Translations under genes and position numbers: made by a program
Source: Dryas octopetala
Taxonomy: Eukaryota > Streptophyta > Magnoliopsida > Rosales > Rosaceae
Direction of reading: 5' to 3'
Assembly (NCBI GenBank): GCA_963921425.1
Contig: OY992839.1
Coordinates: forward strand, 3,226,501 to 3,290,500
DNA: 64,000 bases
The notes under the pieces: model-generated
Database searches by the model: none
Told to the model about the DNA's origin: nothing
What the model saw: only the letters and a program-made list of their open reading frames with translations
Shown: positions 23,326 to 35,912 of the stretch, one piece after another
Numbering within the stretch: position 1 is the stretch's first letter
Layout: the number at the start of each line of letters is the position of its first letter

Positions 23326-23539
23326 AAATTCCAATAATAACACTTTATTCTTTACCAAATAACAATCTCTCTATGTTAAGTATGTATAAATTATAAAGTC
23401 ATCAATAACTTTCTCTAATTAAACTTCAATAAGGAAAAACTATTGGTGAAAACTTTTTATTTTTCTATTTTTTAAAAAGAAAGTAGAACTACACAACAAA
23501 TTGACACTTATAATAAAGTCTTTATTTGTCAAAGTTGAA

Positions 23540-24185
23540 AGTCGATACAGCAAAAAGAAGAATGAATGTTTCCAAACATGATTGACGAGGAAACAAAACG
23601 AATAATCGAGATTGGCCAGCATGTTAGTCATAAAATTTACTTTTCAAAACATAAAGAAGATCAAATGAATGTTTTCAAACACGATTAACGAGGAAACGAA
23701 ACGAATAATCAAGATTAGTCAGCGTGTCAGTCACAAATTTTACTTTTCAAAACATGTGTAGCAAAAATAAGAATGAATGTTTCCAAACACAATTGGCGAG
23801 GAAACGAATAATTAAGATTGGTCAGCGTGTCAGTTACAAAATTTACTTTTTAAAACATATGTAACAAAAAGAAAAATGAATGTTTCCAAACACGATTAAC
23901 AAGGAACGAAATGAATAATCAAAATTGGTCATCGTATTAGTCACAAAATTTACTTTTCAAAACATGTATAACAAAAAGAAGAATGAATGTTTCCATATAT
24001 GATTGACGAGAAAACGAAACGAATAATCAAGAATGGTTAAAGTGTCAATCACAAAATTTACTTTTCAAAACATGTGTAATAAAAAGAAGAATGAATGTTT
24101 CTAAACATGATTGACAAGGAATGAAATGAATAATAAAGATTGATTAGCGCATTAGTCACAAAATTTACTTTTCAAAACATGTGTT
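23540..24185. repeat. Tandem array of about 106-bp units
   Basis: Six copies of a unit containing GAATGAATGTTTCCAAACA, then ACGAGGAAACGAAACGAATA and CACAAAATTTACTTTTCAAA. Anchors lie at 23561, 23664, 23772, 23875, 23982 and 24090 (spacings 103-108). Non-coding and unrelated in sequence to the 157/179-bp array. Confidence 0.9.
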
Positions 24186-24813
24186 TAAAGTAAACTCTTG
24201 TCAACACTAGAAGTAACAAAACATATGTCATAGTTTTCAAATGTCACATATCAAACCACAACAAAAAAAATACTCTTTTAAAATATGCTACAACACCTTT
24301 TTTAATATTTATATACATAATTTATTATATCCTTTGCATTTACCATTTGACCAAAATATAATTATTTGCATTTATTTGATTTTTTGAGCAGTGAACAAAG
24401 AGCCAATGAAAATACTGGACCCAGTCACCCAATTAGAATGATAAGAGGAGCGAGGACACGTAGGGAATTTAATCCTGACCGTTGGTTGTTCTGAAACGGA
24501 GCGATCGAGCAAACAGTCTGTGGCTTCTGTCAATTTATTCTGTTGCACAAAAAAGGAATTTTTCAAAAAAAAAAAAAAAACGCACATCCAATGGGTTTGG
24601 AGCAAAAGCTTTTACATAAAAGGCCATTAAAGGGCCTGGGCTTGAGGTTTTAGCCTCTTCTTTTTTAACCGGCTCACTCTCTCTCTCTCACTTCGCTCGC
24701 GGTCTCTCGTCTTCTTCTCCGCTAGGGTTTTAGGGTTTTCTCTCATTCACATTCACGCTACTACCTTCTCTCTCTGTCTGTCTCCCAAATCCAAAATCCA
24801 CAAGCCAGAAGCC
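24186..24813 (+). promoter_or_regulatory. Promoter and leader of the ALBA gene with telo-boxes
   Basis: The 5' leader is CT-rich (24677-24692) and carries two AGGGTTT telo-box words (24724-24730 and 24732-24738), an element typical of plant translation and RNA-handling genes. No clear TATA box was seen. The stretch 24186-24600 holds no gene. Confidence 0.5.
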
Positions 24814-26178
24814 ATGGACAGGTACCAGAGGGTCGAGAAGCCGAAGCCCGAATTGCCCATCAGCGAGAATGAGATCCGTATTACTACCCAAGGTGCTATC
24901 AGAAACTACATCACCTACGCCACCACTCTGCTTCAGGTTTATCCCCATTCTCTTTGATCTTCTGTGCCGTTTCTACTTTTTGATGGTTAGATTCATTGTT
25001 TATTGTTGTTGTTTGCTTGTTTTCTTTGTAGTCTTGCATGTCCTTTTTTTTTTTTTTTTTTGTAATGGCTTCGTCTCTGTTTGGTTTATTGTGTTGTTTT
25101 TGTTTCTAACTTTACTTTTTTCACTGATTTTATTATTGTGTTCCTTTTTCTGGGTCATGGTTTTACATATTGCAAACCATATTCTGGTGATAATTTGTGT
25201 CTCTGTTTTAGGGTTTTCCTGGTTATTGTTATGGTTGAGGTCCCATGGATGATATAGTTTGCTTTTGCAATGATGGCCCTGGTTTATGGTAATTATGACA
25301 AAGGTCCTTCATGAGTGTTCCAGACTTGACTGTAAATTGGCACTGTTTTGGTGCATTAAGCATGCCAATGTTCAGCTATTTACATCAAACAATATTAAAG
25401 ATAACAACAAAACATGTAATAAGGAGGTGATTAGTCTTAATTTGCATGTTTGTGGCAAGAATCAAATTACTAACCAAGCAATACTATACTAGACTTTGAG
25501 AATCTGTAACAAAGACTTGTTTGCTTGATATGTTATGCCATTTGAGATATAGACCTATGTAGATGAGCAATTTCAATGGAGGCATTTACAAGTTACAACA
25601 ATGTTCTAAACATCTGGTTGCAAAAGATATGAGTGAACCCCTTTCTCATATCTTATTGTTTGTATGGTCTCTGTTGCTGATACCAATCCTCTTCAACACA
25701 TCACATTTCCCCGGGCCCTTTTGGTAGGGATATGATTTTTCTTTCCTTGATGGGCTCTTTTTGCTTTCCTCCATCTGTAAAGGGTATTTCTTCTTAAATT
25801 TAATTGTCAACATCTATCAAGAAGCCAGTCAAATATTTTCAGTCACAGTAAGTCCTTAATCTTACTAAGGTCCATATTTGGTTGAATCTTTCATTCAATC
25901 CAGGTGTCAGCCTTTTAGGGGTTCTGTATTTTTCTCTGATTCTCGGGCAGCATTTATTTTGTATTGTCTCTTTGCCATAGGATTGGCATGGTAAGAACAA
26001 TGGTTAAGTTAAAAAGCGTGTTAACTCAGTAACTTTGTTTATTCTGAGGATGGGCATGAATTCATACCTTTTTGTGCTTGAGATACATGTATCTATCAAG
26101 CTTTATTTTCTTTTTATTATGTATCTTTGCTGTATCTGTTCTTCTTTTCTCTTTGTTATGTTCGGGGAATTCTTAGGA

Positions 26179-26223
<45 letters not shown>

Positions 26224-28526
26224 ATCTCCTTTTCTTTTTATTTTGTCATAGTTTCTCCCCACGGTCATAATGTCATATACCGATTGTCATTACATATGAT
26301 ATTGATTCTGGATTTGTATGTGCGGTGATGGTTATTCCTTTATCCATTCATCTAAAGTAATGAGCTGATTTGTTATGGTTTATGACCATTTTTCTTAGGA
26401 TAAACATGTGAAGGAGATCGTCTTGAAAGCAATGGGGCAGGCAATCAGCAAGACAGTGGCCATTGCTGAAATTATAAAGGTCATTATCTTGAAACATCTT
26501 TCCTTCCCTACCATAACCCCCTTCTCTCTCCAATGCATAACTAACCAGCCATTTGTGTCTTATAACAGAAGAGGATTCCCAGGTTGCATCAAGATACTGC
26601 CATTAGTTCTGTAAGCATAACTGATGTATGGGAACCTATTGAAGAGGGTCTTGTACCGTAAGTGTCATAAAATTTCCCTGTCCACTTTTTGTATGCATAG
26701 ATATATTTTGTGAAGATGAATTCCTGCAGTGAGGAGATGACTTAATTAGAATTTGGGTGCTTCTGTGCACATGTTTGTGAATTTTTGTTCTGCTGAATCA
26801 ACATGCATGTTATAATATATGTTGCAGTGTGGAGATGACTCGCCATGTCTCAATGATTTCAATCACATTGTCGACTAAGGAGCTGAACACAAACTCTCCT
26901 GGGTAAGTTCTAAAATATTTTGGGATCTCATAAAAATTCTGCTATATATGCATAAAAATTGAGCTGATGGAAAGTTTTTCCCTCTCTTTTTCTGCTTCTT
27001 CTAACATTAATCTGTTTTGCATATTGAATTTCCATAGGTATCAAGCTCCAAATCCTGCGGAACAATCAAAGCCACAGCCCAATTACCAACAGCAGCAACA
27101 ACCAAGACAAGCACGTGTTCCGTACAATTCTGTCAATGAAGGTGTTGCTGATGACAACTTATCAATTGGCACCTTGTTTTGAAGCATTGTCTTCTTTTTC
27201 TAATTTTTAACATGTTTCAATCATTTGATTCATAGAGTCATATGGCCGAGGACGGGGACGTGGTAGAGGGAGAGGGCGGAATTGGGGCAGGGGTGGAGGG
27301 TATGGCAATTATCAAGGCGGGTACAATAACTATCAAGGTGGATATGGGAACTATCAAGGTGGATACGGGAACTATCAAGGTATAGTAAATTAATTCAAAT
27401 AATTTCTTTATGGTATTCATTGGGGATTTAAGTTCTTTTTAATCATGGTTTTAGGAAGTGCCTATATTTTATATTAATGTCAAACCTGTTATTGACTTGC
27501 ACTTCTTTTTTGATAGATAATGGTGGGTATTCAAATCGGGGAAGAGGTGGTGGACGTGGTAGGGGTTATGGCTATCGTGGTAAGTTTACTTTCTAATGTG
27601 CCTAAACAAGCAAAATATATTATGTGCGGCATTGGTGTGGGACCTGCCAAATTAGACTCATTTGAGGGTTGACATAGTACTCTATTATAATAAGTACTGG
27701 AACATTGCGTTTTTGTGTGTTGTGTGCACATGTTCATTCAATAGTATCCATTTAATGGTTGATCTGGTGGCATATTCTTCATCTTCAAAGATGAGAAGTT
27801 TTAAGTCCTTGGTTTGAGCCCAAGTTACAGTAGGGAGAGGGATCCCCCTATTGCGTAGCTTACACCTATCCATTGACAATAGAAAAAAAATTGTGTACTT
27901 AAGATATGAATTGTTTCATGCATGTTCTTTCCATAAATCTGGATGTGTGTCTGGATGCATATGCAGTTATGGGCTAATCATTTCAAGCATTTTCTATTCT
28001 TATAGGTAATGGTTATGAAAGAGGTGCTGGTGCTGGTTATGAAAGAGGTGCTGGTGGTGCTGGTTATGAAAGAGTTTCTGGTGCTGGTTATGAAAGAGGT
28101 GCTGGTGGTGCTGGTTATGAAAGAGGTGCTGGTGCTGGTTATGAAAGAGGTGCTGGTAATGGTTATGAGAGGGGTGCTGGTAATGGTAATGAAAGAGGTG
28201 CTGGTGGTGGTTATGAAAGAGGTGCCGGTGGTGGTTATGAGAGGGGTGCTGGTAATGGTAATGAAAGAGGTGCTGGTGGTGGTTATGAAAGAGGTGCTGG
28301 TGGTGGTGGTTATGAAAGAGGTGCCGGTCGTGGTTATGAAAGAGGGTCTGGTTCTGGTTATGAAAGAGGGTCTGGTTATGAAAGGGGTGGTAGTTATGAA
28401 AGGGGTGGAGGTTATGAAAGAGGTACTGGTGGTGAAAGAGGCAGAGGTGGAGGGGGCAGAGGAGGGTATGGGCGTGGGCGAGGAAGGATGGGTGGTCGGT
28501 CAAGGGGTGGTGGGAACCAGGCATAA
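24814..28526 (+). CDS. ALBA-domain DNA/RNA-binding protein with RGG tail
   Basis: ALBA proteins bind RNA and R-loops and occur in stress granules and the nucleus. Eight exons join in frame: 24814-24936, 26399-26479, 26569-26657, 26828-26902, 27038-27141, 27236-27379, 27517-27579 and 28006-28526, giving 399 residues. The ALBA fold spans about 18-115 (ISENEIRITTQGAIRNYITY; KHVKEIVLKAMGQAISKTVA; VEMTRHVSMISITLS). A Gln/Pro-rich linker follows. The C-terminal half is Gly/Arg/Tyr-rich: RGRGRGRG, repeated GGYGNYQ, then many YERGAG repeats, a likely RNA-binding and phase-separating tail. It resembles the longer ALBA4-6 class of plants. Failure to splice at 27141 would give a form ending soon after the linker. 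Confidence 0.9.
26184..26221. repeat. (CT)n microsatellite in ALBA intron 1
   Basis: About 19 CT units, directly visible. Confidence 0.95.
27757..27889 (+). mobile_element. Possible SINE in ALBA intron 7
   Basis: An A-box-like word (TGGTTGATCTGG), a B-box-like word (GGTTTGAGCCC, 27811-27821) about 55 bp later and a short A-rich end (27882-27889) have the order of a tRNA-derived SINE. Target duplications were not clear. Confidence 0.35.
28013..28440 (+). repeat. Coding minisatellite (YERGAG repeats)
   Basis: About 18 tandem variants of a 21-24-bp unit centred on GGTTATGAAAGAGGTGCTGG inside ALBA exon 8. Unit lengths are multiples of three, so copy number can vary without breaking the frame. 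Confidence 0.9.
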
Positions 28527-30940
28527 TCTCTAATCTAAAGTTGGTGATAATTTTTTGCTTCAGCTACATGCTTGCTTGCCTTTGGCCCGTGTGAGCGTGA
28601 GTTTGATCAGAATACTGTTTGAATAGCGTGAAATGTGGCTTACAATATTTGGCGTTGTTAAACAGTGTTTCTATTTTGATGTTTTGCTCTTGCATTATAA
28701 GAATGTGGTGGATGTGGGGCAGGTTTGGTTGCATTTTAGCCAGTGAAAAATGGTCGGTTTCAGTATTTTGCTGTAATTCATTTCACATTTATTGTTGCCA
28801 ATATTGTATGTAGAGCTTCGTTGCAATATATCTTCATTTCTTTAAAATCAATGTTCTACTACTCATGCCATGTCATATAATCATATATCGTATACAAACG
28901 GAGATGAGAAAAAAAAAAGTAAAATGTGATGTGAGCAGGCATAAGCCTAGAAGTGACATGACCAGAGATGATTGGGTTGAAACTTGAAAGTAGCAGGGCA
29001 TAGACCAATCCTTAGAGTCGAGGGTTTGGCGATATGCTAACCAATTCATACTATATTTCAATTTGCTTTTCTTCCTTTGCCGTCTCTCTCTTCCTGTTGG
29101 TCTGTTGGGATTTGGAAATTGTGTAAATAGTAATACTGTACAATACAGCACATTGCTATCTGGTAGAAATTGAAAATTTGTTCTAATTATTGAAGTCAAC
29201 TACAACTACTCTAGTGACTTCTTGCTGGTGTTAGTTTTGTCCCAATACCTAATTGTAGACATGTTCCCCAGCTTCCCCATAATATTGCACATTGATAGCA
29301 TCTATTGTGTGTGACTCCAAGGGTTTGAAGAGTTATCAATCAGGTCGTGGTTTAGTTTTAAAATGTCGAAAATGTCTCAAGTTCGAATCCCCTCTTTTTA
29401 AATTACATATAATATTGAATTTTGGACTTTGGACTTTAGTTTCACCTAAACTTCCTCACGCGCAGGTCATGTGACCAAAATCAACCATGAATACCTATTG
29501 GGTTCACTTGAGTGGAGAGTGGAGACAAACTCGTGTGTATCAATCATGTGTATTCAGAAAATACGTAAAACAAACACATGGTAGGGATTACATTACATAA
29601 TACACACCTCATTTTAAATTACAAATAGTCTATTAAATTGATGGAAGAAAAGACATTTCATAATGTTTTTGTAATTTAGTGTGTTAAAACTTAAAACAAT
29701 CATATATTAATTCTTACGGTTTGGTCTTATAAATTATGATTTATGACTAGACTAGTAGGTAGGACCGTAGGAGTTAGCTACAACTTACAGAAATTACATT
29801 ACATGTACTTAATTTCTGTATTTTGTAACACACATTCGTTAAACAACCATTTAGATTTACTACTTCTGTACTTCCATGTTTAGTATAACTAACTAGTTTG
29901 TAGATGAATTATAGAAGGATGGAGGTAGCTAGCCAACCAATTGAAACTGGAAACAAACAATGAATTAAGTTTAGACAGGGTCATATGTAGACAGTAGGGC
30001 AGTGTGTTTGTGTCTGTATCTGGTGTGAACTTGTTTGGAAGTATTAATTTCTCCTAGCTAATTGACTGGTCCATGAACATGTCCAGGTTCATCTTTTGTC
30101 ATACATCAAACAATTTCTGACCCAGGCCATTACTTGCTTACTTAATTTACAACTAGTACGTCTCATACCAAGGTTAACTTTCTTTCTTTTATTTATTATT
30201 TTCACAACTTTTTTTGTTTTTTATAAATAGAGTTGCTATTTAGTGCTCATACTTTTTCGTTTTGTTGTTCTAATTGCATCCGGCTCCTTTAAAGGTCAGG
30301 TTCATCCGTACAAACTACAAACTGACGTGTAAACTCTTTGTCTCTGTTTTCTTTTTTTCCTTTTTACATAACACACCTCTTTCATTTCTTAATTTAGGGT
30401 CTAAGTCATCTCAATCTCTTTGAGTTATTTTATCGAATACTCATTGTCACCAACTTAAAAGGAATACAAATTTATAAACTCATTTTTTTGCAAATGTGAT
30501 GGACCTTCATTTTCTCTATCCCTATTTGATACATACATATAAATAAATGAAGAATGAATCGATTTTTAATTCCTAATTTCACCTGAAAATTGAGAGATAG
30601 GACATTGTGTTGATCAGATAGGATAAGTAGTGGAACCACCCCACCTAGCAAGAAACTTCAGAAAATTGGAAAATTAATTAAGCATGAGGACCAATGGTGA
30701 TCAGTTTGAGTAACATGCATGTTGGAATCATTTGACTAATAACCCTTTGAAAAAAATTTACATTATCCCAAAGCGAAAGGAAGGAAATGGAATAACAATG
30801 ATAAAATTTGACTAATAGCGACAAGCCTGTGGCCCTATGGTGCCAATATGAATTTATATTATAGATGATGATGTACCATAAACGAAAAGGTCGTGGGATA
30901 TCCCAATAATACTAGGAGCGAAAGGAATCCCACAAACGTT
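28527..30940. other. Intergenic region
   Basis: ALBA 3' UTR for the first few hundred bases, then AT-rich sequence without a recognisable gene. A B-box-like word (AGTTCGAATCCCC, about 29380-29392) could belong to an old SINE, but no A-box partner is convincing. Confidence 0.4.
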
Positions 30941-30952
30941 GAACTGGCGGGT

Positions 30953-30977
30953 GACACGTGTCCCAACCGACACGTCA
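30953..30977 (+). promoter_or_regulatory. G-box/ABRE pair upstream of the SDI-type gene
   Basis: A perfect palindromic G-box GACACGTGTC (30953-30962) is followed by CGACACGTCA (30968-30977), an ACGT-core pair typical of bZIP (ABRE) binding. It lies about 330 bp upstream of the ATG. Function is inferred. Confidence 0.5.
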
Positions 30978-31084
30978 GGGGAGTTGATTGGCTGTTGAGT
31001 AAGCAGAAGCATACAAAAATGAATTTAGACTTAAAAGTGAACATTGTTCATGCTCATCTTAATTATATACATGATGATGGTCCC

Positions 31085-31096
31085 TCTATATATAAT
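31085..31096 (+). promoter_or_regulatory. TATA box of the SDI-type gene
   Basis: TCTATATATAAT lies about 210 bp upstream of the ATG, in a plausible position for a leader of roughly 190 bases. Confidence 0.5.
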
Positions 31097-31303
31097 TAGC
31101 TTGCTTGTATATATTGGACTTGTTTCTCAGTTTCTCGCTTTTCTTTTCTTGGGAGTAGACCACCTTGCTCTCCATCCTAATTACCTATATTATTTTTTTC
31201 TTCTGTTTTAATTATTATTGCTATTACAGCAATTAAAGAGTAGTTAATTAGCTACTTGTTTTTGGGGAAATTAAGAAAGAAAGAAAGAAAGAAGAGGGAA
31301 TAT

Positions 31304-31641
31304 ATGGAAGGCTTGAATATGATGAGTTCCAAGAGCAGCAGCTGCAACAGCACAAAAGGGGTTAAGAAAGAAGAACTTTATCATGTGATTCACAAGGTTC
31401 CTTCTGGCGATACTCCTTATGTTAGAGCCAAACATGCTCAGGTTGGTACACAGCTCTATCTCTTTCACTACTCTTTGTTTTTTAGGCTTAATTAGTTCAT
31501 TAGGGTATCAATAACTTTATTTACATCATCTTTTTGCATGGTAGCTAGATCAAAATGATGAGAGACAGCAGTAATGATTCATTGCAAGCTTCTTGTTGAT
31601 TCCAATTAATTAGATGTGTTTAGTTTGTTAGCTGCACATTC

Positions 31642-31699
<58 letters not shown>

Positions 31700-34600
31700 A
31701 AAAGGAAGAGCAAGACATTGGTTGAAAGCAATCATCTAGCCAGCTCCATTTTTAAGCTTTTTTTTTTTTTGGCCAATATATATCTTTAAGCTTTATATAT
31801 ATGGTACATATATATGCATACAATAATTCTCTCTCATTCTATATCTTTCCATGTTTTTGGTTACAAGAGAGGCCAAAAGAGAATGTGATTCGAACTCTGA
31901 CATTAGGTGTATGGGTAAATGATTTCAATCACTAATTAAAGCTACAAGCCAACACTAGATCTCTTCATCTTTGTTTTGTGTGCCTTTTGGCATTACTCAT
32001 CAACTTCTTCCAATTGCCATGGAGATTGTTTTAACCAAATTAATCATCAATTTTCTTAATTTCATGCTTTAAATATAATTTCTTTAATTTTCCCAATTTA
32101 ATTAATTATATCACAAAAGTATTGGAAGCTAGCTTTATATATATCTCAGCCTCCCATAAACATATTATAAAAGTACTTAAGCATGAGATTTCTCCAGCAA
32201 ATTCTCTATATTATTTGGGTTATGGAAGATGTATGTGTCAAACATGCATGATGATCAGTATTATTTGATTGATGAATAGTTGACTTAGGGGGTTTTTTTT
32301 TTAGTAAGAACTTGGGGGGGTTTTGTTGTTGTACAGAAACCATAGGACTCCAAGATGAGATTATAACGTACTTCAAGCCGACTTTTTCTTTTCCCAAATT
32401 AAAACTGATTTATTGCCTACCTTGCCATTAATGGGCCTCCTTTTGATTGTTGGTTTTTATTAATTAATTTATTTGTATATGATATTTCAATACAATATCT
32501 TTTATATATAATTAATTAGTTATAATGGATGACTGGCAAGTCAGATCTCAATGTCTTCCACAGATGTACATGGGATCTCAAATATAGTTAAATTGGGTGG
32601 TACATGATTGCAATATATACATGTCTCTTCATCCATGCAAACAATGCAATTGTGAACTTATTTTAGCTATATATAATTAATTAATTACAAAATTTAGTTA
32701 AATCAGATAGTTATTTAATTACATGAAATTGTTTAAATCTTAACATGTCGGTTCATAGAATTTAGAACTTTGAATCAATTTAAATGAGAGCTAATATAAA
32801 TTGTTCTAATTAATTAAAATATATAATATCTTAGATATGCATGCAAATCTTCCCATGAGTTTGAACTCGATCTTTTCTTTTGCCAGAAGTACTAACAACT
32901 AGGATGACAGCTCTTAAATCATCATTATTAATAATATATTCATCATCTTTGCTACACATATGCATTATTGATGCATTATATATGCCACACAATGTTCCTT
33001 CATAGAGAGAAAAGTATTTGCTTTTGCCTGCCTTTTGAGCAACTTCAACAATGACCAATGGGAAGCATATTCTAATAATTTCTTCTTCTTCTTTTTTTTT
33101 TTTTTTTGTTACGAACGGGGCTTAATGCCCAAATATTTTCTTTCACATACTAGCTAGTTGGACATATATTCGTCTAGTCCTTTCAGAATCCCTTTATATG
33201 GAATATATTGAAATATACTGGCAGCAGCAATGATTCGATTTTCTTATTACTAGTTATAAACTTTTATTTCTTTAATAAGAATTTTTATTTATTATAAACA
33301 TAAGAAAAGTGAGCATGTATAAACACAAAATCGTATGTTACAAATAATATACCGTTTATATTCGCCCAAATTTAGTCTTCAGCATTTCTGGTACTAACAA
33401 ACCAAAATTCTTTGTTAAGAATAAGATCGAGCAGTTGCACTTTCTTATTTGTATTTGAGTGAATGCAAATAATATTGTCATTACTCAATACTCATAATGT
33501 TATTTGTACTCTAAGAATAATGCAAATATGTTTTAGGGAGCAAAACATCCTTTTCTTTTTACCTTATGATCTAACCCAGTTTTGTATCATATTTCAGCTA
33601 GTTGAAAAGGATCCAGAGGCTGCAATAGTTCTGTTTTGGAAGGCCATAAATGCAGGAGATAGAGTAGACAGTGCCCTGAAGGACATGGCTGTGGTGATGA
33701 AGCAACTAGACAGAACTGAAGAAGCCATTGAAGCTGTGAAGTCTTTCAGAGGGCTTTGCTCTAAACAAGCCCAAGATTCACTTGACAATGTCCTCATTGA
33801 CTTGTACAAGAAATGTGGGAAAATTGAGGAGCAGATAGACTTGCTCAAGAGGAAGCTCAGGTTGATATACCAAGGAGCAGCCTTCAATGGAAGACCCACT
33901 AAGACTGCACGCTCTCATGGAAAGAAGTTCCAGGTTTCTGTTAAGCAAGAGACCTCTAGATTACTGGTACTTATCTTACTCTCACTCCATTGATTATTGA
34001 TGTCTGACTATCAATTTAGGCCATTAACTAGGTTGGTTCTTCTATGAATGTGTGATCCAGATTGAGACTACCAACACAAACATCTTATATTACTACTTAC
34101 TAGACTATCTACCGGGGCAAAGCAATCTTGCCAAGGTTGTAACCTGAAATGGCCCAATCAAAACTTTTTTTTCTTCTATGTAAATTTGACAGCCCATCAC
34201 ATTTCAGCCAACCCCAAATTCATTTGTTGCCCCTTTGAGTCACATCCTCTACCCAAAGAAATTTCTTGCCAACCCACCTTCAAATCTTTAACCCTTACTC
34301 CAAAACTCAACTCTAAATCCTACTTACTCTATAAGTGATATGTGGTCAAATATATGGTATGGTATATAATATGTTGTATCACTGTGAATCGCAGGGAAAT
34401 TTGGGCTGGGCCTACATGCAGAAGGGAAACTTCATGATGGCAGAGGTAGTGTATCAAAAAGCCCAAATGATCGACTCCGACTCGAATAAGGCCTGTAACT
34501 TGGGCCTCTGCCTGATCAAACAGGGCCGTTATGAACATGCAAGTTTGGTTCTTGAAGAGGTGTTGCAAAGTAGACTTCCGGGCTCTGATGAGAGTAAGTC

Positions 34601-34796
34601 AAGGAAAAGGGCCCATGAATTGCTTATGGAGCTGAGGTCCATGCATTCTGTACCCGAGTCATTGGACTTATTGGGCCTAGATGATGATTTTGTCAAAGGG
34701 CTAGAGCAGTTGATGAGTGAATGGGGCCCATTTAGATCCAAGAGGCTTCCCATCTTTGAAGAAATCTCTGAATTTAGAGATCAAGTGGCATGCTAA
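31304..34796 (+). CDS. SDI/MS5-type TPR protein (sulfur-deficiency-induced family)
   Basis: Family members SDI1/SDI2 are induced by sulfur starvation and repress glucosinolate synthesis in Arabidopsis; related MS5/POLLENLESS3 proteins act in meiosis. Three exons: 31304-31441, 33598-33966 and 34395-34796, giving 302 residues with phase-0 junctions. After a Ser/Lys-rich start comes YHVIHKVPSGDTPYVRAKHA, then the TPR block (LVEKDPEAAIVLFWKAINAG; SLDNVLIDLYKKCGKIEEQI), the hallmark TARSHGKKFQ, and a last TPR region (GNLGWAYMQKGNFMMAEVVY; NKACNLGLCLIKQGRYEHA). The 3' end carries an extra tail (SLDLLGLDDDFVKGLEQLM). Sulfur regulation is inferred from the family only; I did not find a UPE-box. Intron 1 is long (2.2 kb) and contains a TC microsatellite. 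Confidence 0.88.
31645..31696. repeat. (TC)n microsatellite in SDI intron 1
   Basis: About 26 TC units, directly visible. Confidence 0.95.
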
Positions 34797-35912
34797 TATT
34801 TTTCTTTCCAATTTTTTCTTATTGTGTTTCTCTTGTTGATATATAGTTGTGTTAGTGTGTTAGGGTAAAAAAAAAAAAAAAAGAACACACAAAGAAGTTG
34901 TTGTGAGAGCATGTTTGGGTAAATTAAAATAAGCCCCTTGTACATAATAATAATGTTTTTAAGTTGGCAATAGAAAGGCAGTTTGTGAACCAACAATTTA
35001 TTGGTTCCATTTGGTATTTAATTAACTTGATCTATCATCTATCAGTGCTAGTCATCCCAATAGAACATTGTGTTTTTTAATGGCATCCCCATATGTCAAT
35101 TCATCTTGTTGAATATTGTTTATTTTGGTGGCGGCTTACAACTTGAGTGATATGACTTATTTTATTTCTATCCTATCCACCACCAACATCTAGTTAAATA
35201 TATCTTATTTCATGACAAGTTATAACTTTGGTGGTATGAGCAACAGAGCAATTACCTTCGCATTTATGATGAGAGCTTGATTATAATCCTCACTGGTTTC
35301 GCACCTAATAAAAAGGATACATTGTCATTGAATTGTTTGGATACTTAGGATTAAATTATTTTGTTACATGAGAGGAAAATGAACCTTTTACTTTAACTCA
35401 TTAATCCATCTATATTCACCATATAAATTAAATGTTAAGTGTGATCAAATTATTTTGGTTATATGTGAAGAAATCGAATCTTATACCTATTTAAATCTTA
35501 ATCTTAAATTTAAACTAATTTTAAGTAGTTAGTGAGATTATAAATGTTGATGTTCAATAAGTGAATTCAAAGTGGGAATAATGAAATAAACATTCTCTCT
35601 TTGATATCATCAACTATAAAATCAGTATAAACACATGCGTGAATGAAAAATGCATCATATACCAAGAAAGACCTAACAAATACGCACCCGAATGTTTTGG
35701 CAAAATTAGACCAAAATTTGGATGCAATGACAAAAAAGAATATCTTTATCGGTCAGCGTAGGAAGGCGCGACCCAACCTACCCGCCAAATATGCAGCCAC
35801 CTCATATTTAATATTGCATATAAAACCGAGCCCAAAAAAAGGATATAAAACCGAGCAATTTCATCACTAACCTCAATCCCTTTCCCTCAAGAATCCTAAA
35901 AGCCAGTTTTCA
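34797..35912. other. Intergenic; promoter of pantothenate synthetase at right end
   Basis: AT-rich, no gene. A TATA-like GGATATAAAA (35841-35850) lies about 65 bp before the next ATG. The word TATAAAACCGAGC occurs twice, at about 35819 and 35844. Confidence 0.45.

Noticed and set aside
18421..24185. CRISPR-like repeat arrays
   Set aside because: The units are long, diverged, contiguous and without spacers, in a eukaryotic genome; they are ordinary tandem repeats.
28000..28524. Long open frames on the minus strand and in a second plus frame over ALBA exon 8
   Set aside because: They are by-products of a repeat whose unit length is a multiple of three and which lacks stops in several frames. 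Products such as His/Gln/Phe or Val/Leu/Met repeats are not protein-like.
29300..29395. tRNA or SINE suggested by AGTTCGAATCCCC
   Set aside because: Only the B-box-like word is present; no cloverleaf and no clear A-box.
31860..31920. Minus-strand B-box-like word (GAGTTCGAATCAC) as a SINE
   Set aside because: No partner A-box at the right distance and no tail or duplication was seen.
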